A stretch of DNA of 64,000 nucleotides from Clostridium tepidiprofundi DSM 19306 (GCF_001594005.1 NZ_LTBA01000001.1:186001-250000), one strand, 5' to 3'; counted from the stretch's first letter, positions 20,631 through 28,497 are shown. The notes: generated from the letters alone by a model not told the origin. A program made the numbers and translations.

Positions 20631-20846
20631 GTGATGAGTATGTACGAACTAATGATAAAAGAATATAGACTTAAAAAGAATCTTACTCAAAAAGAATTAG
20701 CTTTAGCTTTAGATATAAGCCAAAGTTATTTATCTGAAATCGAAAACGGCAAATACGATATTAAATTGTCATTACTCTGCAAAATTGCAAATGCGTTAGA
20801 CGTGCTCCCCGCAGAGCTTTTTATTTATTCAAAAAGTACATCATAG
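20631..20846 (+). CDS. small XRE-family helix-turn-helix regulator
   Basis: 71 residues, one HTH_3 domain: MIKEYRLKKNLTQKELALAL then DISQSYLSEIENGKYDIKLS. It contains no second domain. GTG 20631 or ATG 20634 could be the start; neither has an SD sequence, which fits leaderless translation from the -10 at 20617. It lies on the plus strand, opposite the lytic genes, so it is probably expressed in the lysogen. Target unknown. Confidence 0.75.
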   Translation: MMSMYELMIKEYRLKKNLTQKELALALDISQSYLSEIENGKYDIKLSLLCKIANALDVLPAELFIYSKSTS

Positions 20847-20858
20847 TGATGTACTTTT
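20832..20858. terminator. 12-bp hairpin at the HTH gene stop codon
   Basis: AAAAGTACATCA and TGATGTACTTTT flank the TAG stop codon of the small HTH gene. The T-rich end is inside the stem, so termination would be partial; it may work in both directions. Confidence 0.45.
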
Positions 20859-20905
20859 AACACATAGTACTGCACTTCCAATATACTCTAGTTGGAGGTG
20901 CTATT

Positions 20906-21058
20906 ATGATTAAAGAAGAAAATACAAGAATAACTGTTACTATTACTAAAGAAATTCATAAGAGACTTATAGAAGAAGCAGAATATGAAGACAGATCTGT
21001 TAGTAATTTAGTTTTAAAAATAATAAAAGAACACTATAAAATTAGAGAGGAAGAATAA
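20906..21058 (+). CDS. ribbon-helix-helix (Arc/MetJ-like) small DNA-binding protein
   Basis: 50 residues: a beta-strand start NTRITVTITKEIHKRLIEEA followed by RSVSNLVLKIIKEHY, the pattern of the ribbon-helix-helix fold. It has a good GGAGGTG site 5-7 nt before ATG 20906. It follows the small HTH gene on the plus strand. Such proteins are phage repressors or toxin-antitoxin antitoxins; no toxin lies next to it, so I regard it as a transcription regulator. Confidence 0.65.
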   Translation: MIKEENTRITVTITKEIHKRLIEEAEYEDRSVSNLVLKIIKEHYKIREEE

Positions 21059-21070
21059 GTTTAACATACA

Positions 21071-21098
21071 ATAAAAAACCTTGGATTTTCCAAGGTTT
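21071..21098. terminator. bidirectional terminator between RHH gene and MBL gene
   Basis: AAACCTTGG pairs with CCAAGGTTT (5-nt loop). The minus-strand side continues into TTTTTTATTG and overlaps the MBL gene's stop codon; the plus-strand side is weaker. Confidence 0.8.
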
Positions 21099-22686
21099 AA
21101 TTATCATAATGATATATTAAATTTCCTAAGTTGTCGTAAAGTTCTCCATCGTCTTCTTTCGAATTATTCCAAATATTTCTTTTGCTCCATTTTAAATCTC
21201 CTCTTGAATTTCCACTTGAAATTTTGATTGAAGCACCAGCTTTTAGAACATATTTTGGAAATATGTATGTTTGATTTCCTGTAACAGATACTAATTTCCA
21301 ACCTGTTAAATCAATATCTTTATCAGAAGTATTTTTAATTACAACTATTTCAGCTACTTTATCTATGCTTTGTATAATAATTTTATTATTTTCTTTTGAA
21401 GTTTGAACAGTATTTGTTTTAGAAGTATTATTCTTGTCGCCTTCAATTATTGTTTCACCATCTCTGTAAGTATAATCTCCTGCCTTTGTATCAAAAGAAA
21501 TATCTTTGCCATTTGATGTACACACTATAGTGCCACACTCGTCTGTTCTATAAACTATAATTCTATTATTTTTTAATTTATCCATTGTTTCTTTGTTCGG
21601 GTGGCCATAATCATTATCCTTGCCACATGAAATTACTGCATATTTTGGATCCACAGCCGCTAAAAATTCTTTTGTAGTTGAAGTCTTACTTCCATGATGG
21701 CCTATTTTTAGTACATCTGCTTTTAAATCATATTTTCTCGCTAATATTTCTCTTTCTGATACATCTTCTGCATCACCTGTAAATATAAATGAAGTATTTC
21801 CAAACCTTAATTTTTGAACTATCGAATAATTATTTGTCTTTTCATAGTCTTCATCTTTACCTGGTGCTAATATAGTCCATTCAGCTGCTCCTAGTTTATA
21901 TGTTGCTCCTGGTACTGGAACAGTGATTTTAAGTCCTTTATTTTTTATTGCTAAAATTACATCCCTATAAGTTTTTGTTGTACTAACTTTTTTAGGCATT
22001 AAAACTTTACCGATATCAAACGTATTAATTACAGCATCTAAACCTCCAATATGATCTTCGTGTGGATGTGTACCGATAACATAGTCTAGTTTGGATACTC
22101 CATGCTGTTTTAAATAATTAACTACTAGAGTGCTATCAGCATTATTCCCAGCATCAATAAGCATAAAATGTTTGTTTTGCTCTACAAGTATACTATCAGC
22201 TTGGCCGACATCAATAAAATGTACCTTTAATTCTCCTATGTTTTCTGCTTTTGTATCAGTTTCCTTCTTAATATCTTCTATTTTTTCAGTTTCTTTCTTA
22301 GTTTCTGTTATATTTGTTTCACTGTATGCAGCTTGTTGATCATTTTCTTTTGTTTTCTCAGAAATAGCATCTTCTTTTTTAGTGTCTTCCTGTTTATTAA
22401 TATTTTCGGACTCGGTTGCAATATTCTCTGTCTTTTTATCTTTTGATAATTCTACAGTTTTAGATACTGCTACCTGTTTATTTTGTTTTAAAGTTTCGTT
22501 AGTGTCAGAATTTCCACCTACAATTGCTGCCATGAATAATAGTCCGAAAATTATAGACAAAACACTTCTGACTACTTTATTATATCTTTTGTTTTTCCAC
22601 ATAAGGAATATGCCGATAGGCGGAAAGAATATTAATGTTAACCACATAAACCATGCTTTGTTATAAAATTTCTGTTGTTCTTTCAT
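21097..22686 (-). CDS. membrane-anchored ComEC-like MBL-fold hydrolase with C-terminal lamin-tail domain
   Basis: 529 residues. Two hydrophobic segments (about 10-30 and 40-58) precede a low-complexity K/E/T linker (to about 150). A metallo-beta-lactamase domain follows: VHFIDVGQADSILVEQ, the metal motif THPHEDHIGGLD, FTGDAEDVSERE and IGHHGSKTST. This is the family of the extracellular nuclease domain of ComEC. The last 85 residues look like a lamin-tail domain (AEIVVIKNTSDKDIDLTGWK). It probably faces the cell exterior. It belongs to the accessory region and has its own terminator. Confidence 0.8.
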   Translation of the reverse strand: MKEQQKFYNKAWFMWLTLIFFPPIGIFLMWKNKRYNKVVRSVLSIIFGLLFMAAIVGGNSDTNETLKQNKQVAVSKTVELSKDKKTENIATESENINKQEDTKKEDAISEKTKENDQQAAYSETNITETKKETEKIEDIKKETDTKAENIGELKVHFIDVGQADSILVEQNKHFMLIDAGNNADSTLVVNYLKQHGVSKLDYVIGTHPHEDHIGGLDAVINTFDIGKVLMPKKVSTTKTYRDVILAIKNKGLKITVPVPGATYKLGAAEWTILAPGKDEDYEKTNNYSIVQKLRFGNTSFIFTGDAEDVSEREILARKYDLKADVLKIGHHGSKTSTTKEFLAAVDPKYAVISCGKDNDYGHPNKETMDKLKNNRIIVYRTDECGTIVCTSNGKDISFDTKAGDYTYRDGETIIEGDKNNTSKTNTVQTSKENNKIIIQSIDKVAEIVVIKNTSDKDIDLTGWKLVSVTGNQTYIFPKYVLKAGASIKISSGNSRGDLKWSKRNIWNNSKEDDGELYDNLGNLIYHYDN

Positions 22687-22759
22687 TATTACGCCCCCCT
22701 CAGTTTAATATTTCGATATATATTTCTACAAATAATCTCATTTTCCTTTTTAGAGTTGA

Positions 22760-22788
22760 ATAAAACCCCCTAGCAAATAGCCAGGGGA
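22760..22788 (-). terminator. intrinsic terminator, probably for the 23229-24362 gene
   Basis: CCCCTGGC pairs with GCTAGGGG (one mismatch, 5-nt loop), then GTTTTATTC. The only minus-strand gene upstream without a terminator is 23229-24362, so its 3' UTR would cover the plus-strand mini-gene completely. Confidence 0.6.
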
Positions 22789-22974
22789 TTATAAAATACT
22801 ATCTAATTAATTAATTTTCCGATATATAACAATTGGTTTAATGACATAATTACCACTATCCTCATTTATAGCATTACAATAACAGTCCACGTATGGGGTA
22901 ATGTAAAAAAATAATAATATATTATAAAATTAATGTAATTTTTATACAGTATGTAAAATATCATTTAATATGTA

Positions 22975-23002
22975 TTGATTTTTAGAATTATTAATATATA
23001 AT
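22975..23002 (+). promoter_or_regulatory. promoter of the two-TM mini-protein
   Basis: TTGATT, 16 nt, TATAAT, with the ribosome binding site GGGAGGAGG at 23011-23018. Confidence 0.7.
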
Positions 23003-23026
23003 TAAATCAAGGGAGGAGGAAGTAAA

Positions 23027-23266
23027 TTGAAAAAAGTATATATTGTTTTTTCATATATAATCACATTTTTAATGTTTTTATCTATACATGTGTGTGTTGC
23101 AACCTATATTTTAAAAACGTTTTTTTCTACCTTCTACCTTGAATTTAATTATACTGTTAACTTATTATTGTTAATATATGGACTTGTAGTTTCGCTATAT
23201 ATAACATACAAATTTTACACTCCATCAACTAATCATCTTTTTCGTCACGATAACTATTTAAATTAA
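23027..23266 (+). CDS. 79-residue protein with two membrane segments
   Basis: TTG start with a very strong GGAGGAGG site and its own promoter. Hydrophobic segments at about residues 5-30 and 43-62 with a short linker, then a polar tail. No family recognised. Its last 38 nt overlap the end of the convergent 23229 gene. Expressed from the lysogen's plus strand, it could be a superinfection-exclusion or toxin-like membrane protein; this is inference from position and topology only. Confidence 0.6.
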   Translation: MKKVYIVFSYIITFLMFLSIHVCVATYILKTFFSTFYLEFNYTVNLLLLIYGLVVSLYITYKFYTPSTNHLFRHDNYLN

Positions 23267-24362
23267 TGACTTTTTTTGCATCATCCTTGTTTATTTGTAA
23301 ACTTTCAGATGATACTTTTATTTTTTCAGCTTGCTTTACCATTTCATCAGTCAATTCAATATTTTCTTTTTTTATTTGTATTTGTTTTAATTCTCTATCA
23401 AGTTTATCTGATTTTAGTTTTGAATTTTGCTCCCTAAATTTCATAATTAGCTCTAATAAAGAGTTAAATTTTATAGGTCCTAATTCCCCTCCTGTTATAA
23501 GCATCCAAATAAATGCAATTGCTAATAAAGTTTTATGAGAAGCTAAAATATTAACTGTTTCATTGGTAATATTTTGGATAGTAAGTATCACATTCCCCGG
23601 AGAATTTAAATTTACCCTAGCGGTAACATGCATTCCTTCATCAAAACTATTTATAAGGCTGGATGAATTATATATAAAAGATGATAATGCTATTGCATCT
23701 ATATCACCTTCTTTTTCTACATTAAAAACTGCATTTAATCTATTTTTCCACAAATAAATATTATATATTGAACTTAATATGTACTCAGCATACCCATCTA
23801 TATTACTTATACCATGATATGAAGCTAGAACCTTATATAAATTAGGATTAAGCCTTTCTCCATTAACTTTTTTAAGTATTTTGATTTTTCTTCGCTTCTT
23901 ATAAGGACAAATCATTTCTGTTCCATAGTCAATATTGTTATCTATTCGAGAAATTATTTCTATTTCTTTTTCATAATTTAAATTATCTACTTCAAAATAT
24001 TTTCCAGCAATAGCAAAAGTAATTTCTTCATTTCTTCTACTAGGTATCATAATTATATCGCCAATTTTTATTTCTCTCATAAATCTTATACATTTATTTA
24101 ATATTTGAGTTCCTTGTTTTGAATTATATTTATATTCTATAGATGTTTTTATTTCTTTATTTTTGGTTCTATTAGTACCAATGTAATCTATAACCTTATT
24201 ATCAATAATATTCCATCCTAATGCTACAAATTCTTTGCTTATAAATTCATCATAAAAAAATCCTTTTTTAGTTCTTATCATCCAAAAGTTTACATCAGAT
24301 TTCACTTCCTCTATATTTAATAAATTTGATATTTTTACCATAGTATTTTTATCTAAATACAT
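23229..24362 (-). CDS. PUA/EVE-like N-terminal domain plus membrane segment; defence candidate
   Basis: 377 residues from ATG 24362, chosen because GGAGGG lies 6 nt upstream; an in-frame ATG at 24392 lacks a site. The first ~130 residues resemble the N-terminal domain of Mrr-type restriction proteins, a PUA-superfamily fold (NFWMIRTKKGFFYDEF; VALGWNIID; IKIGDIIMIPSRR). A middle region of unknown type follows, then a hydrophobic helix (HKTLLAIAFIWMLITGG, about 276-291) and a charged coiled-coil tail. No nuclease motif is visible. A membrane-acting abortive-infection or restriction-like role is a hypothesis. Confidence 0.6.
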   Translation of the reverse strand: MYLDKNTMVKISNLLNIEEVKSDVNFWMIRTKKGFFYDEFISKEFVALGWNIIDNKVIDYIGTNRTKNKEIKTSIEYKYNSKQGTQILNKCIRFMREIKIGDIIMIPSRRNEEITFAIAGKYFEVDNLNYEKEIEIISRIDNNIDYGTEMICPYKKRRKIKILKKVNGERLNPNLYKVLASYHGISNIDGYAEYILSSIYNIYLWKNRLNAVFNVEKEGDIDAIALSSFIYNSSSLINSFDEGMHVTARVNLNSPGNVILTIQNITNETVNILASHKTLLAIAFIWMLITGGELGPIKFNSLLELIMKFREQNSKLKSDKLDRELKQIQIKKENIELTDEMVKQAEKIKVSSESLQINKDDAKKVINLNSYRDEKDD

Positions 24363-24381
24363 AAAAATCCCTCCATTTTTA

Positions 24382-24480
24382 TTGTATTCCATAAAATACT
24401 CATATATAATAGAGGTATCAATGGAATATTATTTATTTAAGAAACCATTTCGACGGCAATCAGTGATGGTTTCTTTTTTT
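24382..24480 (+). ncRNA. candidate ~64-nt small RNA (promoter-terminator pair)
   Basis: TTGTAT (24382-24387), 17 nt, TATAAT (24405-24410) predict a start near 24417. A 10-bp hairpin (AAGAAACCAT with ATGGTTTCTT, 24439-24475) followed by seven T ends it near 24480. No reading frame fits. It diverges from the 23229-24362 gene. Confidence 0.5.
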
Positions 24481-24520
24481 ATATTGTAAAACTTTTTTCT
24501 AAAAAGGACAAGTATTGACA

Positions 24521-24551
24521 AAAAAATAAGCCAGCACCCTAAGGCACTGGC
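24521..24551 (-). terminator. terminator of the late (structural/lysis) operon
   Basis: GCCAGTGCC pairs with GGTGCTGGC (two G-U pairs) and is followed by TTATTTTTTTG on the minus strand. It isolates the accessory genes from late transcription. Confidence 0.85.
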
Positions 24552-24556
24552 ACGAA

Positions 24557-24757
24557 TTATTTATCTGTATTTTGTTTTTCTTCTTTTGGCACATGCTTTG
24601 TAAAAAAGAAAGCAGTAATAGCAGAAAGAGCTCCAACAAGAGCTGTAACTACTGTGTTTACTACATCTTTATTCTCTTTAAAAATAAATAAAGCAGCTGC
24701 TAAAATAACAACTACTAAAACTGCAAATACGTATTCGAATTTGATATTCTTCAACAT
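24557..24757 (-). CDS. holin-like small membrane protein
   Basis: 66 residues with two hydrophobic helices (about 9-27 and 35-53) and a charged C-terminus (KHVPKEEKQNTDK). AGGAGG site. Its position at the end of the lysis cassette, next to the amidase, and its topology suggest a holin that opens the membrane for endolysin. The family is not certain from sequence alone. Confidence 0.65.
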   Translation of the reverse strand: MLKNIKFEYVFAVLVVVILAAALFIFKENKDVVNTVVTALVGALSAITAFFFTKHVPKEEKQNTDK

Positions 24758-24769
24758 ATTTATTACCTC

Positions 24770-25369
24770 CTAAAATCCTCTAAAACTAAAATCCTCTAAA
24801 ATATTTTTAATACTCTCGTATGCCTTTTCCGTTTTGGGACCATATATGCCATCTTCGGCTAATTTATGTTTAGTTAAAGTGTTATACCATTTCTGAAATA
24901 GTAAGCAGAAATTTGCATTGTATTTAGGTTTAAGTGCCGCTTGTACTATTTCGTTAAATGGGAAATTGTCTCCTGGACAACTAGTGTTATATAACTCTCT
25001 ATGCCCTTTAATATCTTTAATATTGTACTTATACATTAGATACTTACATAGCTCTATTATAGCTTTTTTCTGTATTTGTGGCATTACCTCTTGCATGTAA
25101 GAGCCTTCTGCACATATGCCGATACTATAGTTATTATGGTGTAAGCAATGTGCTCCTATAACGTTTTCTGGTCTACCTCTGTAAATACTGCCGTCTTTTC
25201 TAACCAAAAAATGATATCCGCATCCACTCCATCCACGATTTAGATGCCATCTATGAATATCTTGGATTGTACAATGTGACGCTACAGCATGATGCAATAC
25301 GATAAGATTAGTTTTAACTCTCTTGCTTAATTTGCTCTTGAATTTTAAATTGCTTTCTATAATTTTCAT
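24770..25369 (-). CDS. endolysin: N-acetylmuramoyl-L-alanine amidase
   Basis: 199 residues. An Amidase_2 (PGRP-like) domain with zinc-ligand motifs LIVLHHAVASHCTIQDIHRW and KGHRELYNTSCPGDNFP, followed by a C-terminal peptidoglycan-binding-like segment (LLFQKWYNTLTKHKLAEDGI then YGPKTEKAYES). It cuts the amide bond between MurNAc and the stem peptide at the end of the lytic cycle. No signal peptide, so it needs the holin. Confidence 0.92.
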   Translation of the reverse strand: MKIIESNLKFKSKLSKRVKTNLIVLHHAVASHCTIQDIHRWHLNRGWSGCGYHFLVRKDGSIYRGRPENVIGAHCLHHNNYSIGICAEGSYMQEVMPQIQKKAIIELCKYLMYKYNIKDIKGHRELYNTSCPGDNFPFNEIVQAALKPKYNANFCLLFQKWYNTLTKHKLAEDGIYGPKTEKAYESIKNILEDFSFRGF

Positions 25370-25379
25370 ATTATCGCTC

Positions 25380-25613
25380 CTATCTGAAAATTTTATTTTG
25401 AACTACGTAAAAAAAGAATCCGAGTAAACTTGTTACCCAAATTCCCATCAGCCACTTCATTGTATTAGTTAAATTTCTTAGATTATCGCAAAGATTTTTA
25501 ATCTCAATTTTAAACTCAACTTGACTTTGTTCAATTTTATCTAACCGTTTAGAATGGTCATTAAGTCGTGTTTCGTGCGTATTAAGTTTATCCCTTAACA
25601 ATTCTTCATTCAT
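25380..25613 (-). CDS. XhlA-like haemolysin/lysis accessory protein
   Basis: 77 residues: an N-terminal coiled coil (THETRLNDHSKRLDKIEQSQ) and a C-terminal membrane helix (MKWLMGIWVTSLLGFFFYVV). This is the layout of PBSX XhlA, which acts with the holin and amidase. An AGAGGG/CCCTCT hairpin (25632-25656) separates it from xkdX. Confidence 0.8.
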   Translation of the reverse strand: MNEELLRDKLNTHETRLNDHSKRLDKIEQSQVEFKIEIKNLCDNLRNLTNTMKWLMGIWVTSLLGFFFYVVQNKIFR

Positions 25614-25657
25614 GTTTTACCTCCAGTCTTAAGAGGGCATAAAAAATACACCCTCTA

Positions 25658-25777
25658 TTACGCATTTAATCTTTTCTCTACTTCTGCTTTATACTCATCA
25701 TTTTTAATATCATTTATAGTTATTTTTTTGGCTTTGATTAATTTTAGCAACATTTCAATTTTAACTTCACTAATCAT
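25658..25777 (-). CDS. XkdX-family phage protein
   Basis: 39 residues: MISEVKIEMLLKLIKAKKIT, then INDIKNDEYKAEVEKRL. The pattern LIKAxKITIxDIKxxEYKxxVE is that of the short XkdX family found after fibre genes in PBSX-like phages. Function unknown. Start overlaps the preceding stop (TAATG). Confidence 0.75.
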   Translation of the reverse strand: MISEVKIEMLLKLIKAKKITINDIKNDEYKAEVEKRLNA

Positions 25778-26079
25778 TATAAAATTCCCTCGCTTTCTAA
25801 GTTAGATTGCATTAATAAATCTAATTTTTCATTCATCTCATCTAATTTTTCTTCTTGTGTCAACATTCTTTCGAATTCTTCGTAAAATTGTTCTTTTGTT
25901 TTTGGATTTACGTATAATTTAAATCCAATTCCTCTTTTTTTCTTTGGTTGTTCTAATATTTTTTCAACAATTACTCCATCTGTAGTGTCGATATTTTTAT
26001 TTTCCTCAACATCTAAATTAAAAATTATTTGTACATTTAATTTTTCTTCAGTTTCTTTTATTCCTTTTAATAAATACAT
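25777..26079 (-). CDS. uncharacterised protein downstream of the tail fibre
   Basis: 100 residues, no membrane segment; a basic middle (EQPKKKRGIGFKLYVNPKTK) and an acidic C-terminal coiled coil (EEKLDEMNEKLDLLMQ). GAGAGG site. Its place between fibre and xkdX suggests a fibre-associated or chaperone function, by position only. Confidence 0.6.
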   Translation of the reverse strand: MYLLKGIKETEEKLNVQIIFNLDVEENKNIDTTDGVIVEKILEQPKKKRGIGFKLYVNPKTKEQFYEEFERMLTQEEKLDEMNEKLDLLMQSNLESEGIL

Positions 26080-26110
26080 ATTATTACCTCTCTTTCTTTA
26101 TTTTTTTATT

Positions 26111-27664
26111 TTACCATTCGTCAAGAAATGCTCCTATTAAACCTGGATCTACCGCTACTGCAAGAACAAATTTATTATGCCCTGTATATTTCCAAACTTC
26201 ATTTCCACTAGGAGATATTTTTCTAACGCTATCATCATAAGAACCACTATAAACATATCCATATTTATCTACCGCTACTGCGGCAACACCACGATTATGC
26301 CCTGTATATTTCCAAACTTCATTTCCACTAGGAGATATTTTTCTAACGCTATCATCATTAGAACCACTATAAACATATCCATCTTTATCTACCGCTACTG
26401 CAAGAACAGCTTTATCATGCCCTGTATATTTCCAAACTTCATTTCCACTAGGAGATATTTTTCTAACGCTATCATCATAAGAACCACTATAAACATATCC
26501 ATCTTTATCTACCGCTACTCCATGAACAGCTTTATCATGCCCTGTATATTTCCAAACTTCATTTCCACTAGGAGATATTTTTCTAACGCTATCATCATTA
26601 GAACCACTATAAACATATCCATCTTTATCTACCGCTACTCCATGAACAGCTTCATCATGCCCTGTATATTTCCAAACTTCATTTCCACTAGGAGATATTT
26701 TTCTAACGCTATCATCATAAGAACCACTATATATGTAAAAATCTTCTTGAATAAAATCGACCCATTTTATTCCGTTCCAATAACTAGCATTTATAGAACA
26801 CCATTTGTCATCTTTTCTATATTTAATAAAATTTAAATTTGCCATTATGCTCATATATCCATTTTCCCATATTTTTGGTTTGGTAGAAGATTTTTCTGCA
26901 GACATTTTAGTTTTATAGTTTATAGTTATTTCAGAACCATTTTCGTCTAAAAATTGTAGTCCTTTAAGTACATTGAATGACATATCTATATCTCCAATAT
27001 TTATCCACCCTACACCTGTTATATGTGGTGGTTCGTGATCTCTAAAATAAATATTATTAATATTTTCAGAAGTTTTAATCCATATATCCCATTTTTTTAT
27101 TGCTATAGGTTGTGATGTTTGAACAAAAATTTTAGGATAAATTTTACCTTCTTCAGATAATCCTGTTTGAATATTACCTATTTCAGTTATAATTTTGCTC
27201 CAACTTGAATTATGTGTTACCGGTAGACTATCATCTACAGACAATAATGCGTCTACCGTATTATTTTTAACATTATTGCCATTTGTAAAAACCTCGTTTA
27301 TTGCTGCCACAAGATTATTTTTTTCGTTCGTCATCAGATTGCCAGTAGCATGTTTGCCATCTACCGTATCCGCATCTAAACCACTACCATGACCATCTAC
27401 TGCCTTAACTCTATCTCGAATATACGTAGCAGATGTAACTTTATTGTAAGCACTATCTGCTTTGCTCTGTGCTGTACTAATTTGCTTCGTATTTTTAGCT
27501 AATTGTTCATTAATTTTTGTAACATTAGTTAAACTATTTTGCAACTTATTTTTTAGATCTATTATTTCTGTATCTGCTTTTGTAAAGTTTTCATTAATGT
27601 CATTTATGTCTACATCGTCATTTCCATCTGGTAGCTTAAATTTAAGACTTGTGCTATATTTCAT
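26111..27664 (-). CDS. tail fibre / receptor-binding protein with beta-propeller-like repeats
   Basis: 517 residues from ATG 27664, chosen because AGGAGG lies 8 nt upstream; an upstream in-frame start lies inside the previous gene. The N-terminus (KLPDGNDDVDINDINENFTK) and a coiled coil resemble baseplate-attachment regions of phage fibres; a DADTVDGKHATGNLM motif follows. The last ~195 residues are five nearly identical 40-residue repeats (core DSVRKISPSGNEVWKYTGH). Each resembles one blade of a WD40/PQQ-like propeller. It probably binds the cell surface. Confidence 0.8.
   Translation of the reverse strand: MKYSTSLKFKLPDGNDDVDINDINENFTKADTEIIDLKNKLQNSLTNVTKINEQLAKNTKQISTAQSKADSAYNKVTSATYIRDRVKAVDGHGSGLDADTVDGKHATGNLMTNEKNNLVAAINEVFTNGNNVKNNTVDALLSVDDSLPVTHNSSWSKIITEIGNIQTGLSEEGKIYPKIFVQTSQPIAIKKWDIWIKTSENINNIYFRDHEPPHITGVGWINIGDIDMSFNVLKGLQFLDENGSEITINYKTKMSAEKSSTKPKIWENGYMSIMANLNFIKYRKDDKWCSINASYWNGIKWVDFIQEDFYIYSGSYDDSVRKISPSGNEVWKYTGHDEAVHGVAVDKDGYVYSGSNDDSVRKISPSGNEVWKYTGHDKAVHGVAVDKDGYVYSGSYDDSVRKISPSGNEVWKYTGHDKAVLAVAVDKDGYVYSGSNDDSVRKISPSGNEVWKYTGHNRGVAAVAVDKYGYVYSGSYDDSVRKISPSGNEVWKYTGHNKFVLAVAVDPGLIGAFLDEW
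26150..26730. repeat. five 120-bp tandem repeats in the fibre gene
   Basis: Units begin about 26180, 26300, 26420, 26540 and 26660. About 100 bp of each unit is identical in all copies; changes gather in a ~20-bp block (encoding HDEAVHGV, HDKAVHGV, HDKAVLAV, HNRGVAAV, HNKFVLAV). A Tyr/Asn codon alternates strictly between units (SGSY, SGSN), so the array probably grew by 240-bp duplications. Confidence 0.95.
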
Positions 27665-27675
27665 TTTTATTCCTC

Positions 27676-28497
27676 CTAACTTTTGAAATCTCTTAGCTGA
27701 TTCCAAGTTTTCTTTTTAGCTTCATTCCAAGTATATTTTTTAACATCATTCCAGATTTTAAACATGAAGTCAAATTTGTATGCCAAGTGTGCGGGTTTAA
27801 TTTCTTCAATTGTTTCCTTTAAAGCTTCAATGTTTTTAGGGATTCCTGCAGTATTAATAAATTTGATTGTAAAAGTATAATTTTCATAGTCTTCTATTAT
27901 TTCTACATCAGAATCACAATAAATTTTACATATTCTTTTTAATTGTTCTTTTGTTGTTGTAGCATTTGCTTGAAGTTTAGATTTAATTCTTTCTCTTCTA
28001 TAAGATAGAGATTTTGTATTATTACTTTTAATTCCAAGTATATATTCCCATCTAAGAATATAAGAATTTAAACTATCTACAAACAAGTTATCTTCAAAAT
28101 CGTTTATCTTATAATCTAATAGTCTAAATTCTCTATCATAAGAATTTAGTAAATTATCAATAACTCTAGACTTACGATAGTAGTTGGGCATATATTTAAG
28201 CATGTTGTGTTTAAAATTCCTTAAAGATAAAAAAGCAGTAAATATTAAATCTGTTTCAATTCCAAAATTAAAGTTTAATATATTTTCTACTTTTACACCT
28301 TTAAAATTAATCTCTGTGCTATTTAATAAGCCTAATTTATTATTAAATTCTACTTTTACACCCGTGTAATTATTTTTAAATACATTTTCAAGCAATAGCT
28401 TGCCTTCCAATGTATTTATTAGTTTATTCCATTTTCTATTTGCTTGTTTTAATTCATTCCAGCTGGAATTTCTTAAAAAATTCCAAGTAACCCCCAT
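27676..28497 (-). CDS. YmfQ/XkdU-like baseplate protein with tryptophan-rich ends
   Basis: 273 residues. The central part (MLKYMPNYYRKSRVIDNLLN... SLSYRRERIKSKLQANATTT... IEEIKPAHLAYKF) matches the YmfQ/DUF2313 family of contractile-tail baseplates. Relative to the usual ~190 residues it has a ~75-residue N-terminal extension. Both ends carry a similar motif: GVTWNFLRNSSWNELKQANR at the start and KKYTWNEAKKKTWNQLRDF at the end. The extension may attach the fibre, whose gene follows 11 nt later. Confidence 0.75.
   Translation of the reverse strand: MGVTWNFLRNSSWNELKQANRKWNKLINTLEGKLLLENVFKNNYTGVKVEFNNKLGLLNSTEINFKGVKVENILNFNFGIETDLIFTAFLSLRNFKHNMLKYMPNYYRKSRVIDNLLNSYDREFRLLDYKINDFEDNLFVDSLNSYILRWEYILGIKSNNTKSLSYRRERIKSKLQANATTTKEQLKRICKIYCDSDVEIIEDYENYTFTIKFINTAGIPKNIEALKETIEEIKPAHLAYKFDFMFKIWNDVKKYTWNEAKKKTWNQLRDFKS

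Larger units (their letters stand above)
22687..23026. other. 340-bp intergenic region
   Basis: No frame of note. It contains the minus-strand terminator 22760-22788, the plus-strand promoter 22975-23002 and AT-rich DNA between. Confidence 0.5.

Noticed and set aside
26150..26730. Diversity-generating retroelement target
   Set aside because: No template repeat and no reverse transcriptase in the window; the changes are not limited to adenines.
26150..26730. CRISPR array
   Set aside because: Repeats are 120 bp, in frame and coding; no short repeats with unique spacers are seen anywhere in the window.
26177..26836. 219-codon plus-strand frame across the fibre repeats
   Set aside because: It is a mirror of the 120-bp repeats on the other strand, has no ribosome site, and gives an unnatural repeat protein.
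27664..27706. Longer N-terminus for the tail fibre
   Set aside because: The upstream codons overlap the preceding gene and lack a site, whereas AGGAGG precedes ATG 27664.
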